Shown: one piece after another, positions 9,654 through 18,459 of the stretch | Numbering within the stretch: the stretch's first letter is position 1 | How the letters are laid out: each line of letters opens with the position of its first letter | Source: Ferrovibrio sp. MS7 | GTDB lineage: Bacteria; Pseudomonadota; Alphaproteobacteria; Ferrovibrionales; Ferrovibrionaceae | Length of the DNA stretch: 64,000 nucleotides | Assembly (NCBI RefSeq): GCF_038404985.1 | Contig: NZ_JBBKBA010000001.1 | Location: forward strand, 1,206,001-1,270,000 | Reading direction: 5' to 3' | Program-made: the position numbers and the translations under genes | Notes under the pieces: generated by a model | What the model saw: the letters and a program-made list of their open reading frames with translations, nothing else | What the model was told of the DNA's origin: nothing | The model's database searches: none

Positions 9654-10220
9654 TCAGGCCGGGCTGATGCCTAGGCGCTCGTCGCGGCGGCGCAGCCAAT
9701 GCACCAGCGGCAGCGCCAGCAGCACCATCCACAGCTTGCCGATCATCTGGCCACCGAGATAATTCAGGCTGCCGAAGGCGAGATAGAGAAACACCACGGA
9801 ATCGACCGCCAGGCCGACCAGGCTGGAAAGCAGCACGGCGCGCACCAGGCCGCGCTGCTGCAGCGGCGTATAGACCGCGAAGTCGGCGAGTTCGGAAAGC
9901 AGGAAGGCGATCATCGAGGCGATCACCAGGGCCGGTGGCGCCACGAAGGCGGAGAGCAGGGCGCCGATCACGATGGCACCAATGGTCCAGGCCTTGCCCA
10001 GCCGGCGCTGCAGCAGGTCACGCAGCACCAGAGCGGCGCCGATCATCAGCACGCCGCTCGGCGCGGTGATCGGCCCGTCCAGGCCCGGGGCGACCGGCAC
10101 CAGGCAGGGGCCCTTGGGGATGCAGGTGGTGCCGACATTGCCGATCAGCCAGTTCGCCGCCGGTACACAGGCGATGAAAGCGGCCAGAAACAGGTAGCCC
10201 TCGATACGCAACCGGTTCAT
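9654..10220 (-). CDS. VUT family (YhhQ-like) queuosine precursor transporter
   Basis: A 188-residue membrane protein with about six hydrophobic segments. The VUT/DUF165 pattern is visible: a polar stretch early in the chain, the LLSELADFAVYTPL block near residue 110, and the SSLVGLAVDSVVFLYLAFG block near 135. YhhQ of E. coli imports 7-cyano-7-deazaguanine and 7-aminomethyl-7-deazaguanine for tRNA queuosine synthesis. A queC homologue lies 26 kb away in the same window, which fits the pathway but shows no physical linkage. I looked for a preQ1 riboswitch upstream and saw none. A weak AGAGAA precedes the start. The gene converges on the GT41 cluster with stops abutting. Confidence 0.82.
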   Translation of the reverse strand: MNRLRIEGYLFLAAFIACVPAANWLIGNVGTTCIPKGPCLVPVAPGLDGPITAPSGVLMIGAALVLRDLLQRRLGKAWTIGAIVIGALLSAFVAPPALVIASMIAFLLSELADFAVYTPLQQRGLVRAVLLSSLVGLAVDSVVFLYLAFGSLNYLGGQMIGKLWMVLLALPLVHWLRRRDERLGISPA

Positions 10221-10308
10221 GTTTGTTCTCTTATGGGGGAGCTTCTTTCAGCCGGGTATACGGCGAAGCGGCAAGCGCCGCAAGCCAGTTTCAGGCTTGC
10301 AGCCGGGT

Positions 10309-10788
10309 TCAACCCTGAAGGCGGGCGATGGCGTGATCGAGCTGGCGGCGCAGCGCCCGGGTCTCGGTATTGCCCAGCAGGGCGCCGATTTCGCCCTGGG
10401 CCTGGTGCCACAGCGGCAGGGCGCGCTGGAAGGCGCCGCGACCTTGGGCAGTCAGTTCGATCACCCGGCGGCGGCGGTCATCCTTGGCGGTTTCCTGCCG
10501 CAACAGGCCGCGCTTTTCCAGCGGCCTGAGGATGCGGGTCAGCGTCGTCGGGTCAACGCCGACCAACTCCGCCAGTTCGCCCATGCTCAAGCCGCCATCG
10601 CGGTAGAGATAGGCCATCGGCGCGAATTGCGTGATGGCGATGCCGGCGGGTTTCAACGCCTGGTCCAGTCGCTGGGTGGCCAGCCGCATCGCCTGGCGCA
10701 GGCGCATGCCGATGCAGCCGACGCCATCCAGTTCCTGCCAGGCGGCAGTCCAGGCGGCATCGGAGGCAGAGGTTGCGCGGCGGGCCAT
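10309..10788 (-). CDS. MarR family transcriptional regulator
   Basis: A 159-residue winged-helix protein. Helix-turn-helix residues about 70-100 contain LSMGELAELVGVDPTTLTRIL, followed by the typical wing at DDRRRRVIELTAQGR. The length is normal for MarR. It is divergent from the FabF-like gene, and the 112-base gap contains a perfect 11-bp inverted repeat ending at that gene's ribosome binding site, so local repression of the ketosynthase gene is likely. MarR proteins usually respond to small aromatic or lipid ligands; the ligand here is unknown. Confidence 0.9.
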   Translation of the reverse strand: MARRATSASDAAWTAAWQELDGVGCIGMRLRQAMRLATQRLDQALKPAGIAITQFAPMAYLYRDGGLSMGELAELVGVDPTTLTRILRPLEKRGLLRQETAKDDRRRRVIELTAQGRGAFQRALPLWHQAQGEIGALLGNTETRALRRQLDHAIARLQG

Positions 10789-10863
10789 GCTTCCGGTTTA
10801 GGGTTTTTCCCGGCTTTTGCCAAGCGGTGCGGGCCTTGCCAAGCAGTGGCACAAGCCATATAT

Positions 10864-10890
10864 CTGCATATACATCTATTGTATATGCAG
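10864..10890. promoter_or_regulatory. Perfect palindromic operator between marR-type gene and fabF-like gene
   Basis: Left arm CTGCATATACA (10864-10874) and right arm TGTATATGCAG (10880-10890) are exact complements around a TCTAT spacer. The right arm runs into the AGGAG ribosome binding site of the downstream gene, whose ATG is at 10901. A dimeric MarR protein bound here would block transcription or early elongation. It is AT-rich against a very GC-rich background. Assignment to the adjacent MarR protein is inference from position. Confidence 0.75.
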
Positions 10891-10900
10891 GAGACTGGTG

Positions 10901-12166
10901 ATGCGCGAAGTCGTGATAACCGGCATGGGCCTGGTGACGCCGTTGGGCCAGGGCGTGGCGGGCAATTGGCGCCGCCTGCTGGCCGGGCTTTCCGGCATCC
11001 GCCGCATCGCGCGTTTCCCTGTGGATGACCTCGGCGCTCGCATCGCCGGCATGGTGCCGGGGCGCGAGGCGGATCCCGAACACGGCTTCGATCCGGAAAC
11101 AGCAGCGCCGGCCAAGGATCGCCGCAAGATGGACAGCTTCATCCAGTATGCCCTGGCCGCCGCCGCAGAAGCGATGCAGCAGGCCGGCTGGGCGCCGCAG
11201 GACGAGCGGGCGCGCGAACGCGCCGGCTGCATCGTTGCCACCGGCATCGGCGGCTTCCCGGCCATCGCACAAGCCACACGCACGGTGGCGCAGGATGGTC
11301 CGCGCAAGCTCTCGCCTTTCGTGATCCCGAGTTTCCTCGGCAATCTTGCTGCCGGCCATATCTCGATCCGCTGGGGCCTGGAGGGGCCGATCGGCTGCCC
11401 GGTCACCGCCTGTGCCGCTGGCGCCCAGGCGATTGGCGATGCGGCGCGCGCCATCCAGCGCGGCGAAACCGATGTGATGATCGCCGGCGGTGCCGAGGCC
11501 TGCATCGACCGGGTCAGTCTGGCCGGCTTCGGCGCGGCGCGGGCCTTGTCCACGGTGCATAACGAGGCGCCTGAGCGCGCTTCGCGGCCCTTCGATGCGG
11601 CACGCGATGGCTTCGTGATGGGCGAGGGCGCCGGCATCCTGGTGCTGGAAGCCGAGGAGCATGCAAGGGCACGCGGCGCTGAAATCCTGGCGCGCTTCGG
11701 CGGCTATGGCACCAGCGCCGACGCGCATCACATCACCGCGCCGCCGGAAGATGGCCGTGGCGCCATGCTGGCAATGCAGAAGGCGCTGGCGGAGGCCAAG
11801 CTGTCGCCGGACGCTATCGGCTATATCAACGCCCATTCAACCTCGACGCCGGTGGGCGATGCAGCGGAAGTGGCCGCCGTGCGCCGCGTTTTCGGCAATG
11901 GCATCGCGCAGCTCGCCATGTCCTCCACCAAGTCGGCCATCGGGCATCTGCTGGGTGCTGCGGGTGCGGTGGAGGCGATCTACTCGATCCTGGCGCTCCG
12001 CGATCAGGTGGCGCCGCCGACGCTGAACCTGGAGAATGTCGATCCGGCCTGCGCCGGGCCGGACCTGGTGCCGCTCACCGCTCAAGCACGCCGCTTCAGC
12101 CACGCCATGTCGAATGCTTTCGGCTTTGGCGGCGTGAATGCCGCGCTGGTGTTCGGTAAAGCGTAA
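10901..12166 (+). CDS. fabF: Beta-ketoacyl-ACP synthase II (FabF-type)
   Basis: A 421-residue condensing enzyme that extends acyl chains with malonyl-ACP. The Cys-His-His triad is visible: Cys171 in VTACAAGAQ, His312 in NAHSTSTPVGD and His349 in STKSAIGHLLGAAG, with Lys344 next to it. The N-terminus MREVVITGMGLVTPLG is typical. I chose ATG 10901, ten bases after the operator and preceded by AGGAG, rather than the upstream in-frame ATG at 10817. No acpP or other fab gene is adjacent, so this may be a secondary synthase under its own MarR control and not the housekeeping copy. Confidence 0.88.
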   Translation: MREVVITGMGLVTPLGQGVAGNWRRLLAGLSGIRRIARFPVDDLGARIAGMVPGREADPEHGFDPETAAPAKDRRKMDSFIQYALAAAAEAMQQAGWAPQDERARERAGCIVATGIGGFPAIAQATRTVAQDGPRKLSPFVIPSFLGNLAAGHISIRWGLEGPIGCPVTACAAGAQAIGDAARAIQRGETDVMIAGGAEACIDRVSLAGFGAARALSTVHNEAPERASRPFDAARDGFVMGEGAGILVLEAEEHARARGAEILARFGGYGTSADAHHITAPPEDGRGAMLAMQKALAEAKLSPDAIGYINAHSTSTPVGDAAEVAAVRRVFGNGIAQLAMSSTKSAIGHLLGAAGAVEAIYSILALRDQVAPPTLNLENVDPACAGPDLVPLTAQARRFSHAMSNAFGFGGVNAALVFGKA

Positions 12167-12173
12167 TCTTAGT

Positions 12174-12241
12174 GTCACCCTCGCGAAAGCGAGGGTCCCA
12201 TTTCAGATAGCAAATGGGATGCCCGCTTTCGCGGGCATGAC
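12174..12241. repeat. Dispersed palindromic repeat, family A, copy 1
   Basis: A 68-base element eight bases after the fabF-like stop. It contains a CCCTCGC-GAAA-GCGAGGG hairpin, a CCCATTT/AAATGGG pair and a GCCCGC-TTTC-GCGGGC hairpin. It is the near reverse complement of the element at 35947-36013. The element resembles bacterial REP/BIME sequences and may act as a bidirectional terminator or mRNA-stabilising structure. Confidence 0.8.
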
Positions 12242-12317
12242 GGACAGAGAGGTATTTCTATTCAACGCCTCACCTGTCTTCGCTACACTGCCAATCCTGG
12301 CATGGAGGCGGAGCGGG

Positions 12318-12743
12318 ATGCGGTTGCGGCTGTTCGGAATACTGCTGATGCTGCTTGTGGCGGTGCCCGCCATGGCGCAGCAGGCCGACTTGTCTGGCCG
12401 CTGGTATGGCGAGGGCTATCAGGGCCGCGTCTACCTGCATTGGCTTTCCGAGCGCCGGCCTGATGGGGGCTTCGCGGTGGAATTCCGCCGCTATGAGGAA
12501 TGCCAGATCGTGCATCGCTCACTGGAAGCCGGGCGCTGGTCGCTGCAAGGCAGCATCTATGCCACCAACACCACCATGATCGATGGTCAGCGCGTCAACT
12601 ATGCCGACCGCTACCTGCTGCTGGGCTTAAGCAATAACGAGATGAGCTATCAGCATATCGCCAGCGGCACGCTATTCCGCGCCCAGAGGGTCGCTGCGGA
12701 TTTCGACTGGCCCGGCTGCGACCCGTCGAAGCTGGTGTCTTAG
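12318..12743 (+). CDS. Small secreted protein of unknown function
   Basis: A 141-residue protein with a clear Sec signal peptide: RLR, then a hydrophobic core, then VPAMA followed by QQADLSG, with cleavage likely after residue 20. The mature part is about 120 residues and contains LSGRWYGEGYQGRVYLHW near its start, which recalls small lipocalin-like or beta-barrel periplasmic proteins. I do not recognise a family. Two mature Cys (in EECQIV and WPGCDP) could form a disulfide. The ATG at 12318 is preceded by GGAGGCGGAGCGGG. The in-frame upstream ATG at 12138 would run through the palindromic repeat and is rejected. Confidence 0.7.
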   Translation: MRLRLFGILLMLLVAVPAMAQQADLSGRWYGEGYQGRVYLHWLSERRPDGGFAVEFRRYEECQIVHRSLEAGRWSLQGSIYATNTTMIDGQRVNYADRYLLLGLSNNEMSYQHIASGTLFRAQRVAADFDWPGCDPSKLVS

Positions 12744-12760
12744 CGACTTGAATAACACAA

Positions 12761-12883
12761 TCGTCATGCGCGGACTTGATCCGCGCATCTCATGCAGAAG
12801 GCCAAAGATGCCCGGGCTCTAAGCGCGCGCCACTGAAAGCGGCGTGGGCGCAGAGGCTCGAAGGGCTGGCCCGGGCATGACGA
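12761..12883. repeat. Mosaic palindromic element (family B repeat plus a CCCGGG pair)
   Basis: Bases 12761-12793 are the exact reverse complement of 23733-23765 (33 bases), built on the core CGCGGACTTGATCCGCG. A second inverted pair follows, ATGCCCGGGC (12808-12817) with GCCCGGGCAT (12869-12878). The whole block begins TCGTCATG and ends CATGACGA, so it looks like a two-part mosaic with matching ends. It fills the gap between two convergent genes and may terminate both. Confidence 0.75.
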
Positions 12884-12899
12884 CTGGGAGGTGGCCGCC

Positions 12900-14576
12900 T
12901 CACTTCCCCAGAAACGGCAGCTTGAGGCCCTTTTCCTCGGCGCATTGCACGGCGATGTCGTAGCCGGCATCGGCATGGCGCATCACGCCGGTGGCGGGAT
13001 CGTTCCACAGCACGCGCTCCAGACGACGCGCCGCGCCCGCCGTGCCATCGGCCACGATCACCACGCCGGCATGCTGCGAATAGCCGATGCCGACGCCGCC
13101 GCCATGATGCAGCGACACCCAGGTGGCACCCGATGCGGTGTTGAGCAGGGCGTTCAGCAGCGGCCAGTCGGAGACCGCATCCGAGCCATCCTTCATCGCT
13201 TCGGTTTCGCGGTTCGGGCTCGCCACCGAGCCGGAATCGAGATGGTCACGGCCGATCACGATCGGGCCTTTCAGTTCGCCCTTGGCCACCATCTCGTTGA
13301 AGGCGAGGCCAAGGCGATGGCGCTGGCCGAGGCCGACCCAGCAGATGCGCGCCGGCAAGCCCTGGAAGCTGATGCGCTGCCGCGCCATGTCGAGCCAGTT
13401 ATGCAGGTGCGGATCGTCCGGGATCAGCTCCTTCACCTTGGCATCGGTCTTGTAGATATCCTCCGGGTCGCCTGAGAGCGCTACCCAGCGGAACGGGCCA
13501 ATGCCACGGCAGAACAATGGCCGGATATAGGCCGGCACGAAGCCGGGGAAATCGAAGGCTTCCGCGACGCCGACTTCCTTGGCCATCTGGCGGATATTGT
13601 TGCCGTAGTCGAAAGTCGGGATGCCTTGCGCCTTGAAGGCCAGCATGGCGCGCACATGCGCCGCCATGGACTCTTTCGCGGCCCGCGCCACGCCTTCCGG
13701 GTCGCTCAGCTTGGCTTCTTCCCACTTCGCCAGGCTCCAGCCGGCCGGCAGGTAGCCGTTCACCGGGTCATGGGCGCTGGTCTGGTCGGTGACGGCATCG
13801 GGGCGGATGCCGCGCTTCAGCATTTCAGGCAGAATCTCGGCGGCATTGCCGAGCAGGCCGATGGAGATTGCCCTGCCGTCGCGCTTGGCTTCTTCCAGCA
13901 TGGCCATGGCTTCATCCAGCGTCTTGGCCTGCTTGTCGAGATAGCGCGTGCGCAGCCGCATCTCGATGCGCGAGGGCTGGCATTCGATGGCGAGGATCGA
14001 GGCACCAGCCATGGTGGCAGCGAGCGCCTGGGCGCCGCCCATGCCGCCGAGGCCAGCGGTGAGAATCCAGCGGCCCTTGAGATTGCCGCCGTAATGCTGG
14101 CGGCCCATCTCGACGAAGGTTTCGTAAGTGCCCTGCACGATGCCCTGGCTGCCGATATAGATCCAGGAGCCGGCGGTCATCTGGCCATACATCATCAGGC
14201 CGGCGCGGTCGAGCTCGTGGAACTTCTCCCAGGTGCCCCAATGCGGCACCAGGTTCGAATTGGCGATCAGCACGCGCGGCGCATCCTCATGGGTGCGGAA
14301 CACGCCAACGGGTTTGCCTGATTGCACCAGCAGCGTCTCCTCCGGCCCCAGCGTCTTCAAAGCCTGCTCGATCTGGTCGAAGCTCTGCCAGTTGCGCGCG
14401 GCGCGGCCGATGCCGCCATAGACCACCAGTTCCTCCGGCTTTTCCGCGACATCGGGATCAAGGTTGTTGCGCAGCATGCGGTAGGCGGCTTCGATCTGCC
14501 AGTTCTGGGTATGCAGCGCATCGCCGTGCGGCGAGCGGATGACGCGGCTGTTGTCGCGGCGCGAGGGAGCGGACAT
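12900..14576 (-). CDS. hutU: Urocanate hydratase
   Basis: A 558-residue enzyme of histidine breakdown that hydrates urocanate to 4-imidazolone-5-propionate using tightly bound NAD+ in the cytoplasm. Family landmarks include [11 protein letters not shown] near the start, the Rossmann-type [17 protein letters not shown], and the signature [12 protein letters not shown] with the conserved Cys412. ATG 14576 is preceded by GAGGCCTCCC; an in-frame ATG at 14588 sits two bases after the hutC stop and is less well placed. hutC lies directly upstream. No hutH, hutI or hutG appears in the window, so the pathway is split in this genome. Confidence 0.96.
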   Translation of the reverse strand: MSAPSRRDNSRVIRSPHGDALHTQNWQIEAAYRMLRNNLDPDVAEKPEELVVYGGIGRAARNWQSFDQIEQALKTLGPEETLLVQSGKPVGVFRTHEDAPRVLIANSNLVPHWGTWEKFHELDRAGLMMYGQMTAGSWIYIGSQGIVQGTYETFVEMGRQHYGGNLKGRWILTAGLGGMGGAQALAATMAGASILAIECQPSRIEMRLRTRYLDKQAKTLDEAMAMLEEAKRDGRAISIGLLGNAAEILPEMLKRGIRPDAVTDQTSAHDPVNGYLPAGWSLAKWEEAKLSDPEGVARAAKESMAAHVRAMLAFKAQGIPTFDYGNNIRQMAKEVGVAEAFDFPGFVPAYIRPLFCRGIGPFRWVALSGDPEDIYKTDAKVKELIPDDPHLHNWLDMARQRISFQGLPARICWVGLGQRHRLGLAFNEMVAKGELKGPIVIGRDHLDSGSVASPNRETEAMKDGSDAVSDWPLLNALLNTASGATWVSLHHGGGVGIGYSQHAGVVIVADGTAGAARRLERVLWNDPATGVMRHADAGYDIAVQCAEEKGLKLPFLGK

Positions 14577-14590
14577 GGGAGGCCTCATGC

Positions 14591-15337
14591 TTACAGATTG
14601 GATCGCTTCGACGTGCCGTCGGAACGGTAGGCGAAGCGGGTGGTGAAGCGGTGGCTGTTGCCGGGATATAGCAGCGTGGCGCTGGACACCACGACGCCGC
14701 CGGACCAGGTGCGGCGGCGCAGCCGCAGGCAGGGTTCGTTATCGGCCAGCCGCAGCAGGCGGCGGGTGCGGGCATCGGGCATGGCGGCTTCCACCACATG
14801 CTCGACTTCCGTCAACGGCGCCACCAGGCTCAGATGCTCGTTCGGCGTCATGCGGCTGAAATCGGCGTTCAGGTAATCCGGCGCCGCCGCCGGATTGACC
14901 CAGCGGTCTTCCAATTGCACCGGAATGCCATCGGCGGCATGCAGGATGATGGAGTGGAATACGCGGGCGCCGGTCCTGAGGCCGAGATCGCGCGCCACAT
15001 CGGCGCCGGCTTTCTCGGGCCGCAGCAGTTCCACCTTGGCGGCGTGGCGCTGGCCGCGCTCATTGATCTCGTCGGCGATATTGCGCAGCTCCACCAGATT
15101 GGCCATTGGCCGCTTTTCGGCGACGAAGGTGCCGGCACCCTGCACGCGCACGAGCAGGCCTTCATGGGTGAGTTCGCGCAAAGCACGGTTCACCGTCATG
15201 CGGCTGACCTTCAGCGTCGCCACCAGGGCGCTCTCGGAAGGCACCTGGTCGCCCGGTTTGTAGGTGCCGCTTTCGATATGGCGGACGATGAATTCCTTGA
15301 CCCGGCGATAGCGCGGGGTCGGCCCTGCACTGCTCAT
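14591..15337 (-). CDS. hutC: Histidine utilization repressor, GntR/HutC family
   Basis: A 248-residue regulator with an N-terminal winged helix (about residues 8-75, with [21 protein letters not shown]) and a C-terminal UTRA ligand domain (about 95-240). HutC proteins sense urocanate and repress hut genes. The palindrome TTGTATATACAA 20 bases upstream of its start matches the known HutC operator style, which points to autoregulation together with hutU. hutU begins within 20 bases of the hutC stop, so they are cotranscribed. Confidence 0.92.
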   Translation of the reverse strand: MSSAGPTPRYRRVKEFIVRHIESGTYKPGDQVPSESALVATLKVSRMTVNRALRELTHEGLLVRVQGAGTFVAEKRPMANLVELRNIADEINERGQRHAAKVELLRPEKAGADVARDLGLRTGARVFHSIILHAADGIPVQLEDRWVNPAAAPDYLNADFSRMTPNEHLSLVAPLTEVEHVVEAAMPDARTRRLLRLADNEPCLRLRRRTWSGGVVVSSATLLYPGNSHRFTTRFAYRSDGTSKRSNL

Positions 15338-15357
15338 GGCGTGCAGTATAGGGTCAA

Positions 15358-15369
15358 TTGTATATACAA
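15358..15369. promoter_or_regulatory. HutC operator palindrome
   Basis: The perfect 12-bp palindrome TTGTATATACAA lies 20 bases upstream of the hutC start codon and 39 bases after the amidase stop. HutC binds CTTGTATNTACAAG-like sites in Pseudomonas (established knowledge), so this is very probably the operator for hutCU. Its position allows hutCU to be expressed independently of the upstream amidase. Confidence 0.82.
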
Positions 15370-15408
15370 GTCCAGACGGCTTTTACGTCGCCTGTTTCCG
15401 GGGCGTTT

Positions 15409-16803
15409 TTACGCGGGCGGTTGCGGCCAGGCCGGCAGGGCCGGGCGCAGCCTTTCGTAGATCGCCGCCAGCCGCAGCACGCCGAGATCATCGAAACGAT
15501 GGCCGATGATCTGCAGGCCGATGGGCAGGCCATCCTCATCCTGGCCGCAGCAGATCGAGGCCGCGGGCTGCTCCGACATGTTGAAGGGCGCGGTGAAGCA
15601 GATGTGGTGGAACGGCTTCGACACGTCGTTGCCCGGCGCGGCTTCCTCGGCTGCATAAGCCGTGATCGGCGAGGTCGGCGACAGCACCAGGTCATAGGGT
15701 TCGCAGGCGGTGCAGGCGGCTTCCCGCATCGCCATCACCTGGCCGAGCGCGCGCATCGCCTGGGCGCCAGTGATCTTCTTGCCATCGCGGCACCAGTCGG
15801 CGATGAAATGCAGCAGCTTGCCCTGCTGTTCCGGTGTCATCAGTTCGAAATCCGCCAGGGCGCGGGCCTGGAAGAAGGTGTTGAGGCCCTGCATCATCGC
15901 TTCGGTGAGGAAGGGTTGGATCGGCTCGATGATGGCGCCGTGCTTTTCCAAGAGCCGCGCCGCCGCGACCACGGCATTGCGCACCGCCGGCTGCGGCTGG
16001 CTGCCATAGCCGATATCCAGCAGCAGGCCGATGCGCAGGCCCTTGGCCTCGCCATCCAGGCTGCGCGCCCAGTCGCGGTCCTCATAGGGCAGCGCCATGT
16101 AGTCGCGCGCATCGGGCAGGGCCAGGTGATTGAGCAGCATCGCTGCATCCTGCACCGTCCGGGTCATCGGGCCGGTGACGCGGCCCAAATAGGGCGGATG
16201 GATCGGCACACGGCCAAGCGTGGGCTTCAATGCGAAGGTGCCGGTATAGGCCGCCGGCAGGCGCACCGAGCCACCGATATCGGTGCCGAGCGCCAGCGGG
16301 CCATAGCCGGCGGCGAGTGCCGCGCCGGCGCCGGATGAGGAACCGGCGGTGTTGCGCTTGAGGTTCCAGGGATTGCGGCTGATGCCGTGCAGGCTGGAAA
16401 CGCCCGATGCCAGCATGCCGAAATCCGGCATCGTGGTCTTGCCGAGAATGACACAGCCGGCTTCGCGCACCCGCGCCGCCGGCGGCGCATCAGCCGGTGC
16501 CGGTGTCATCGGGCTGGCCGCCGTGCCGATCGGGGTCGGCACGCCCTTGGTGGCGATGTTTTCCTTGATGGTGATCGGCACGCCATCCAGCAGGGAAAGC
16601 GGCTTGCCGTCGCGCCAGCGTTTCTCGGCCTCACGCGCCTGCTTCATGGCGCCGGCCATATCCACCAGATACATGGCGTTGATATGGCGCTCCCAGGATT
16701 CGATGCGGTGCAGGGCCGCCTTGGTCGCCTCGACCGGCGAGAGCTTGCGGGTGCGGAAGCCAAGCGATAGTTCGTGCGCCGTCAGGTCATGCAGCTCGGC
16801 CAT
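15409..16803 (-). CDS. Amidase signature family hydrolase
   Basis: A 464-residue amidase. The Ser-cisSer-Lys catalytic set is visible: Lys in PITIKENIATKG, cis-Ser in AGSSSGAGAAL, and the nucleophile Ser in GTDIGGSVRLPA. These enzymes hydrolyse C-N bonds in amides. The gene lies between a peptide ABC transporter (upstream, 33-base gap) and hutCU, so a nitrogenous amide or amidated peptide is a reasonable substrate class. The exact substrate is not readable. No signal peptide is seen, so it is cytoplasmic. Confidence 0.88.
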   Translation of the reverse strand: MAELHDLTAHELSLGFRTRKLSPVEATKAALHRIESWERHINAMYLVDMAGAMKQAREAEKRWRDGKPLSLLDGVPITIKENIATKGVPTPIGTAASPMTPAPADAPPAARVREAGCVILGKTTMPDFGMLASGVSSLHGISRNPWNLKRNTAGSSSGAGAALAAGYGPLALGTDIGGSVRLPAAYTGTFALKPTLGRVPIHPPYLGRVTGPMTRTVQDAAMLLNHLALPDARDYMALPYEDRDWARSLDGEAKGLRIGLLLDIGYGSQPQPAVRNAVVAAARLLEKHGAIIEPIQPFLTEAMMQGLNTFFQARALADFELMTPEQQGKLLHFIADWCRDGKKITGAQAMRALGQVMAMREAACTACEPYDLVLSPTSPITAYAAEEAAPGNDVSKPFHHICFTAPFNMSEQPAASICCGQDEDGLPIGLQIIGHRFDDLGVLRLAAIYERLRPALPAWPQPPA

Positions 16804-16836
16804 CTTGTCCTCCCGGATGTAACGAACGGTCTTGGT

Positions 16837-18459
16837 TTATTCGCCGGCCTCCAGCCAGTCTCGGCCAGGCAGGGCGGCGAAAAGCTGCCGCGTATACTCA
16901 TGCTGCGGATCGGCGAACAGGGTGGCGGTATCCGCCAGTTCGACGATGCGGCCGCGCTGCATCACCGCGATGCGGTCGCAAAGCCGTGCCGCCACGCGCA
17001 GGTCGTGGGTGATGAACAGGATCGCCAGCTTAAACCGATCCCGGATCGATTCCAGCAATTCCAGCACCTGCGCCTGCACCGAGACGTCGAGTGCCGAGAC
17101 CGCTTCATCGGCAACCAGGATTTCCGGTTCCATCGCCAGGGCGCGGGCGATGCAGAGGCGCTGGCGCTGGCCGCCGGAGAACTGGTGCGGGTAACGGCTC
17201 AAGGCTTCCGCATCCAGGCCGACCAGGCGCATCAGCTCGCGGGCCTTTTCCAGCGCCTGGGCGCGCGACACGCCATAATTCAGCGGCCCCTCGATGATCG
17301 AATCGCCCACCATGCGGCGCGGGTTCAGCGACCGGTAGGGATCCTGGAAGATCACCTGGATGCGGCGGCGGAAGGGGTGCAGGGCGCCTTCCGAAAGCTG
17401 CGCGATATCGGTGCCATCCAGGGTCACTTTGCCGCCGCTGGGGCGGATCAGGCGGGCGATGCAGCGTGCGGCGGTGGACTTGCCGGAACCGGATTCGCCG
17501 ACAATGCCGAGCGTCTGGCCCCGATAGAGCGCCAGTTCCACATCGTTCACCGCATGCACCACGCGGCCGGCCTTGAACAGGCCGCCATCGCTGTAGATCT
17601 TCTGCAGCTTCTCGGCGCGCAAAACCGGTTCGCCGCTCAAGGGCTGCGCCGCGCGCGGGGTCAGGCGCGGCACGGCATCAATCAGCAGCTTGGTATAATC
17701 ATGCTGCGGCTGGCGCAGGATCTGCGTCGTCGGTCCGGTTTCCACCACCTCGCCATGACGCATCACCACCACGCGGTCGGCGATATCCGCCACCACGCCG
17801 AAATCATGGGTGATGAACAGCACGCCGGTACCGCGCTTGCGCTGCAATTCCTTCAGCAACGACAGGATCTGCGCCTGCGTTGTCACGTCCAAAGCCGTGG
17901 TCGGCTCGTCGGCGATCAGCAGGGCCGGCTCGAGCGCCAGCGCCATGGCGATCATCACGCGCTGGCGCTGGCCGCCGGAAAGCTGATGCGGGAAGGCCTG
18001 GGCCAGGCGTTCCGGATCGGGCAGATGCACATCCTGGAACAGTTGCAGCACGCGCTCCTCGATGGAAACGCCACGGCCCTTCCAGCCATGCTGGTGCAGC
18101 ATTTCCGCCACCTGTTCACCAACCCGGTGCACTGGGTTCAGCGCCGTCATCGGCTCCTGGAAGATCATCGCCATGCGGCTGCCGCGCAATTCGCGCAAGC
18201 GTGTCTTGGAAGCGGCGAGCAGGTTCTCGCCTTCGAGCAGGATTTCGCCGCCCACCACCGGCAGGGCGCCGAGTCCCATCACCGAGAAGGCGGTGACGGA
18301 TTTACCCGAGCCGCTTTCGCCGACCAGACAGACGATTTCGCCCGGCGGCACATCCAGGCTGATGCCTTTCACGGCATGGGCGCGGTCGCCGCCCTTCGGC
18401 AGCGCCACGGCGAGATTGCGGATGCTCAGAACAGGCTGCGCGGTGTTGGCGGAGGTCAT
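16837..18459 (-). CDS. Peptide ABC transporter ATP-binding protein, two fused ATPase domains (DppD-DppF type)
   Basis: A 540-residue protein with two complete ABC domains. Domain 1 (about 1-260) has [25 protein letters not shown] and [12 protein letters not shown]. Domain 2 (about 285-540) has [28 protein letters not shown] and [12 protein letters not shown]. In most Opp/Dpp systems these are separate genes. The ATG at 18459 overlaps the upstream permease stop (ATGA). A longer open frame to 19335 exists only because the same strand stays open through the permease gene. It powers import by the adjacent permeases. Confidence 0.93.
   Translation of the reverse strand: MTSANTAQPVLSIRNLAVALPKGGDRAHAVKGISLDVPPGEIVCLVGESGSGKSVTAFSVMGLGALPVVGGEILLEGENLLAASKTRLRELRGSRMAMIFQEPMTALNPVHRVGEQVAEMLHQHGWKGRGVSIEERVLQLFQDVHLPDPERLAQAFPHQLSGGQRQRVMIAMALALEPALLIADEPTTALDVTTQAQILSLLKELQRKRGTGVLFITHDFGVVADIADRVVVMRHGEVVETGPTTQILRQPQHDYTKLLIDAVPRLTPRAAQPLSGEPVLRAEKLQKIYSDGGLFKAGRVVHAVNDVELALYRGQTLGIVGESGSGKSTAARCIARLIRPSGGKVTLDGTDIAQLSEGALHPFRRRIQVIFQDPYRSLNPRRMVGDSIIEGPLNYGVSRAQALEKARELMRLVGLDAEALSRYPHQFSGGQRQRLCIARALAMEPEILVADEAVSALDVSVQAQVLELLESIRDRFKLAILFITHDLRVAARLCDRIAVMQRGRIVELADTATLFADPQHEYTRQLFAALPGRDWLEAGE

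Noticed and set aside
10221-10308. preQ1 riboswitch before the queuosine precursor transporter
   Set aside because: I looked for the short pseudoknot pattern with an A-rich tail and did not find it.
10817-10900. Upstream ATG for the fabF-like gene
   Set aside because: It would translate the palindromic operator and lacks a ribosome site; the 10901 start gives the conserved MREVVITGMG N-terminus.
12174-12241. CRISPR repeat or insertion-sequence end
   Set aside because: Copies are single, palindromic and dispersed, with no spacers, transposase or target duplication.
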